From CAUPWF01 sp964369425 (GTDB taxonomy: Bacteria > Bacillota > Clostridia > Lachnospirales > Lachnospiraceae), in NCBI GenBank assembly GCA_964369425.1, contig CAYJGW010000036.1:1-26593 (forward strand): a stretch of DNA of 26,593 nucleotides. Reading direction: 5' to 3'. Shown piece after piece: positions 24,587 to 26,593 of this stretch. Positions within the stretch are counted from its first letter, which is position 1. Each line of letters begins with the position of its first letter. A program made the position numbers and the translations under genes. The notes under the pieces were generated by a model, which worked only from the letters and a program-made list of their open reading frames with translations, was not told the origin of the DNA and ran no database searches.

Positions 24587-25360
24587 ATGATTAAATTAAT
24601 TGCAAGCGATTTAGATGGAACACTCTTACAACATGGTGCACAAAGCTTAGATTCTAAGCTTTTCCCTCTAATTCGCCAACTAAAAGATAACGGTATACAT
24701 TTTGTTGCTGCTAGTGGAAGACAACACTATAATATGAGAAATTTATTTACTGAAGTAAAGGATGAAATATCCTATATTTCTGAAAACGGTGGATTATACA
24801 CCCTGAATGGTAAGATACATACTTCCAGTCTACTTTCTCCAGTTGTTGTTAAGGAAATTATTGAAACTGTACGAAGGGATCCTGATTGCGAACTAACAAT
24901 CTCCTGTGCTGACTCATTATACATCGAACCAAAAAACAGCCGTTTTTCTACGCATATTAAGGATGTCGTTGGATATCATGTAACAGTTGTCGATGACTTG
25001 CTTAGTGTGGTTGATAAACCTGTTTTAAAAATGGCTATCTGCAACAAACGTGGAATTGCTTACTCATCTAGCAAGTATGAAGAACTTTTTTCTCATCAAA
25101 TAGGAGTAATAACCTCTGGAAATCTATGGCTTGATTTCATGCCACTTGACGTGAGCAAAGGTACTGCATTGACTCATATGTTAGAGATATTAGATATTTC
25201 ACCTAGTGAATGTATGGCATTTGGTGATCAGTGGAACGATGAGACTATGCTACGTATGGTAGGTGTTAGTTATGCTATGAAAAATGCAGTTCCAGGAATT
25301 TCTGATTTTTGCACACATACTACTGATTCAGTAATAAAAGTGCTAGAGACATTATTGTAA
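24587..25360 (+). CDS. Cof-type HAD-superfamily phosphatase
   Basis: This 257-residue HAD hydrolase of the Cof/YbiV type has motif I DLDGTLL with nucleophile D8 and D10, motif II SGRQ (S43), a C2 cap over about 85-185, motif III Lys around VLKMAI, and motif IV AFGDQWNDETML. Such enzymes remove phosphate from sugar phosphates and related small molecules. It begins 2 bases after the mutarotase stop. Its own ribosome site is poor (GGGAG about 18 bases upstream), so translation probably depends on coupling. In this locus it may relieve sugar-phosphate overload, or it may be housekeeping. Its 3' end runs into a strong hairpin that includes the stop codon. Confidence 0.9.
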   Translation: MIKLIASDLDGTLLQHGAQSLDSKLFPLIRQLKDNGIHFVAASGRQHYNMRNLFTEVKDEISYISENGGLYTLNGKIHTSSLLSPVVVKEIIETVRRDPDCELTISCADSLYIEPKNSRFSTHIKDVVGYHVTVVDDLLSVVDKPVLKMAICNKRGIAYSSSKYEELFSHQIGVITSGNLWLDFMPLDVSKGTALTHMLEILDISPSECMAFGDQWNDETMLRMVGVSYAMKNAVPGISDFCTHTTDSVIKVLETLL

Positions 25361-25379
25361 TAAATGTCTCTAGTACTTT
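25337..25379 (+). terminator. terminator at the end of the HAD gene
   Basis: A stem of about 17 bp with one G-U pair has an 11-bp perfect core CTAGAGACATT/AATGTCTCTAG (25343-25353 with 25363-25373) and contains the HAD stop codon in its loop. Only TTT follows before the insertion-element end begins, so the original U-tract seems shortened or replaced by the insertion. Confidence 0.7.
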
Positions 25380-25393
25380 CAGACTGTAGACAA

Positions 25394-25425
25394 AGCCCAG
25401 GCAAGATGCCTGGGCTAAATTTTTC
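25394..25425 (+). terminator. hairpin with T-tract just inside the IS left end
   Basis: A 9-bp GC-rich stem AGCCCAGGC/GCCTGGGCT (25394-25402 with 25408-25416) and 5-base loop is followed by AAATTTTTC. It begins at the last base of the terminal repeat. It would stop transcription entering the element from the HAD gene; such guards against read-through into transposase are known in several IS families. Confidence 0.7.
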
Positions 25426-25466
25426 TGTTTTATCTACAACTCAATAAATTCACTTCTTTTTGGGTT

Positions 25467-26374
25467 ATGTATCCACAAAATATATCACTGAATTCACAAA
25501 TGAAAACCCACTGTAGTTGTCAAGCGAATTTAGAGTACCATAAACACTTGGTTCCTGAGAACCATATGTTAAGATTAATAGATAAAGCAATTGACTGGAG
25601 ATTCATTTATGACCTCGTAGAGGACAAGTATTCTAAGGAAATCGGACGTCCTAGTATGGATCCTGTCACCTTAATTAAGATTCCTATGATTCAATATCTT
25701 TATGGCATTAAAAGTATGAGGCAGACAATTAAAGAAATAGAAGTAAATGTTACTTATCGTTGATTTTTAGGGTTAGACATGTTCGATACGGTTCCACATT
25801 TTTTTCTTTTGGAAAGAATTATACAAGAAGATTTAAGGATACAGATTTATTTGAACAGATTTTTGGACGGATTTTAGAAGACTGTATGAAGTTTCGTTTG
25901 GTAGATACCTCAATTATCTTTGTGGATTCTACGCATGTAAAAGCTTGTGCAAATAGCAAAAAAATGAGAAATCGTATAGCAAAGCAAGAAGCGTTATGGT
26001 ATAAGTCTGCCTTACAGGAAGAAATAACAAAGGAACGAGTAAAAACAATAATAAAACATGTGTGGGATGATTATTTAGAAATTGCTGAGGATATTCGATA
26101 CACCATAGGAAATAGAGCAATCTATCAGCAGCGAAAAGAAACGATTGAGCGAATCTTTGGAAGCGCTAAAGAACATCATGGTTTTCGCTATACTAACTAT
26201 GTAGGAAAAGCCCGAATAGAAATGAAGGTTGAGCTTACATTTGCATGTATGAATTTAAAGAAACTAGCAAAAATGTTAGCTACAAGAGAGGCTAAATTTC
26301 CAATTCCAATTTACAGTCTTATAAAATTAGAATTTTTATCAACTTTATATGGATTTAAAGTAAAATATAGCTAG
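25467..26374 (+). pseudogene. IS1182-family transposase, degenerate
   Basis: The N-terminal part (25467-25763) shows the family's LVPENHMLRLIDKAIDW, GRPSMDPVTLIKIP and YGIKSMRQTIKEIEVN. After TYR a TGA replaces the expected Trp codon (TGG) at 25761-25763, while the same frame continues as FLGLDM. A run of Ts at about 25799-25805 then shifts the frame by one base to the part reading FGKNYTRRFKDTDLFEQ and FVDSTHVKACANSKK (first DDE Asp region). Past ITKERVKT the reading jumps directly to KHVWDDYLEIAEDIRYTIG, RKETIERIFGSAKEHHGFRYT (DDE Glu region). About 200 residues containing the second catalytic Asp are missing. A stop, a frameshift and a deletion together make it inactive. Confidence 0.88.
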
Positions 26375-26410
26375 TGCTAATGCACCAGCTACCGTTTTGT
26401 CTACAGTCTG

Positions 26411-26434
26411 AAATTTAAGTATTCACTTAAATTT
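26411..26434 (-). terminator. palindrome over the stop codon of the surface-protein gene
   Basis: A perfect 10-bp AT-rich stem AAATTTAAGT/ACTTAAATTT with a 4-base loop spans the stop codon of the minus-strand gene. It looks like the remains of its terminator; the IS repeat begins within its outer As, so any U-tract beyond it is now IS sequence. Confidence 0.45.
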
Positions 26435-26593
26435 TCTTATTTTTAAACTTTGAAAATAATCCAAAACCAATCACTGATGTAAACATCAAAATTACATAAG
26501 TCATAACATTATCTCCAGTATCAGAATCTCCAGTATCAGGATTTACAGGATCTAGATTTACAGGATCTGGATTTACAGGATCTGGATTTACAG
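26427..26593 (-). CDS. C-terminal fragment of a sortase-anchored-type surface protein with P-D-P-V-N repeats
   Basis: The last 54 codons of a gene running in from beyond the window edge read as tandem PDPVN units, then NPDTGDSDTGDN, a hydrophobic segment (VMTYVILMFTSVIGFGLF) and a basic tail (KFKNKK) before the stop. PDTGD followed by a membrane helix and positive tail is the usual cell-wall sorting layout in Clostridia, although the first motif residue is Asn rather than the canonical Leu of LPxTG. The Pro/Asp/Asn repeats would be a wall-spanning stalk. Nothing of the functional N-terminal part is visible, so its role is unknown. It is convergent with the HAD gene across the IS remnant. Confidence 0.8.
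   Translation of the reverse strand, partial: VNPDPVNPDPVNLDPVNPDTGDSDTGDNVMTYVILMFTSVIGFGLFSKFKNKKI
26512..26593 (-). repeat. 15-bp tandem repeat in the surface-protein gene
   Basis: The sequence has a 15-base period from 26512 to the window edge: two TCTCCAGTATCAG-type units, then TTTACAGGATCT(A/G)GA units at 26542, 26557, 26572 and a partial one at 26587. Each unit encodes five residues (PDPVN on the minus strand), so unit gain or loss keeps the frame. The array continues past the window. Confidence 0.85.

Larger units (their letters stand above)
25377..26413 (+). mobile_element. internally deleted IS1182-family insertion sequence
   Basis: A perfect 18-bp terminal inverted repeat (tttCAGACTGTAGACAAA at 25377-25394, its complement at 26396-26413) bounds a 1,037-base element. 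It contains fragments of an IS1182-type transposase. Full-length relatives are about 1.6-1.8 kb, so roughly 0.6 kb of the interior has been lost. No flanking direct repeat is visible. It sits between the HAD terminator and the terminator-like palindrome of a surface-protein gene. Confidence 0.85.

Noticed and set aside
25761..25763. In-frame TGA in the transposase as a recoded selenocysteine or Trp codon
   Set aside because: The position is a conserved Trp in this family, and a frameshift and large deletion follow; simple decay explains it.
26512..26593. CRISPR-like array at the right edge
   Set aside because: The 15-base units are contiguous with no spacers and encode an in-frame pentapeptide repeat.

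Overview
The window looks like a sugar-catabolism island from a low-GC anaerobic Gram-positive, most likely a Clostridia/Lachnospiraceae-type gut organism. The support is AT-rich codon use, strong AGGAGG-type ribosome sites, lipobox and sortase-type surface proteins, a YesM/YesN-type sensor pair and an oxygen-sensitive glycyl radical enzyme. No rRNA, tRNA or CRISPR array is visible. Apart from the right-hand ~1.2 kb, nearly everything concerns uptake, sensing and breakdown of a carbohydrate or polyol.

Layout from left to right. (1) 8-4732, minus strand: a complete ribose-type ABC importer, transcribed permease, double ATPase, second permease, binding lipoprotein. (2) 4834-4875: a strong hairpin terminator. 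(3) 4877-10783, minus strand: FGGY kinase, AraC-type response regulator, YesM-type histidine kinase and membrane-anchored sugar-binding protein, tightly packed; the last three form a three-component sensor. (4) 10784-10940: a divergent promoter region rich in ACGAAA half-sites. (5) 10941-12383, plus strand: DeoR-family repressor and a fructose-6-phosphate-aldolase-type transaldolase, ending in a hairpin. (6) 12432-17086, minus strand: xylulokinase-like FGGY kinase, glycyl-radical activating enzyme and glycyl radical enzyme. (7) 17229-23011, minus strand: class II aldolase (GatY/KbaY-like), third FGGY kinase, GatD-like zinc dehydrogenase, GatZ/KbaZ-like aldolase subunit and aldo/keto reductase. 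(8) 23192-25360, plus strand: AraC-family regulator, FucU-like mutarotase and Cof-type HAD phosphatase. (9) 25377-26413: a decayed IS1182-family element. (10) 26427-26593, minus strand: the 3' end of a repeat-bearing, sortase-anchored-type surface protein.

Working model (inference). The substrate or substrates enter unphosphorylated through the ABC importer, are sensed outside the cell by the anchored binding protein and kinase, and are phosphorylated by FGGY kinases. Two aldolase branches follow: GatYZ with a GatD-like dehydrogenase, and a glycyl radical enzyme paired with an FSA-type aldolase. The second pairing recalls the two E. coli GRE/FSA loci (ybiYW-fsaA; pflDC near fsaB), which as I recall open 1,5-anhydrohexitol 6-phosphates to 1-deoxyfructose 6-phosphate for cleavage by FSA. 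Here the PTS is replaced by an ABC importer and FGGY kinases, and the radical-site motif is atypical, so the substrate is probably different or the variant undescribed.
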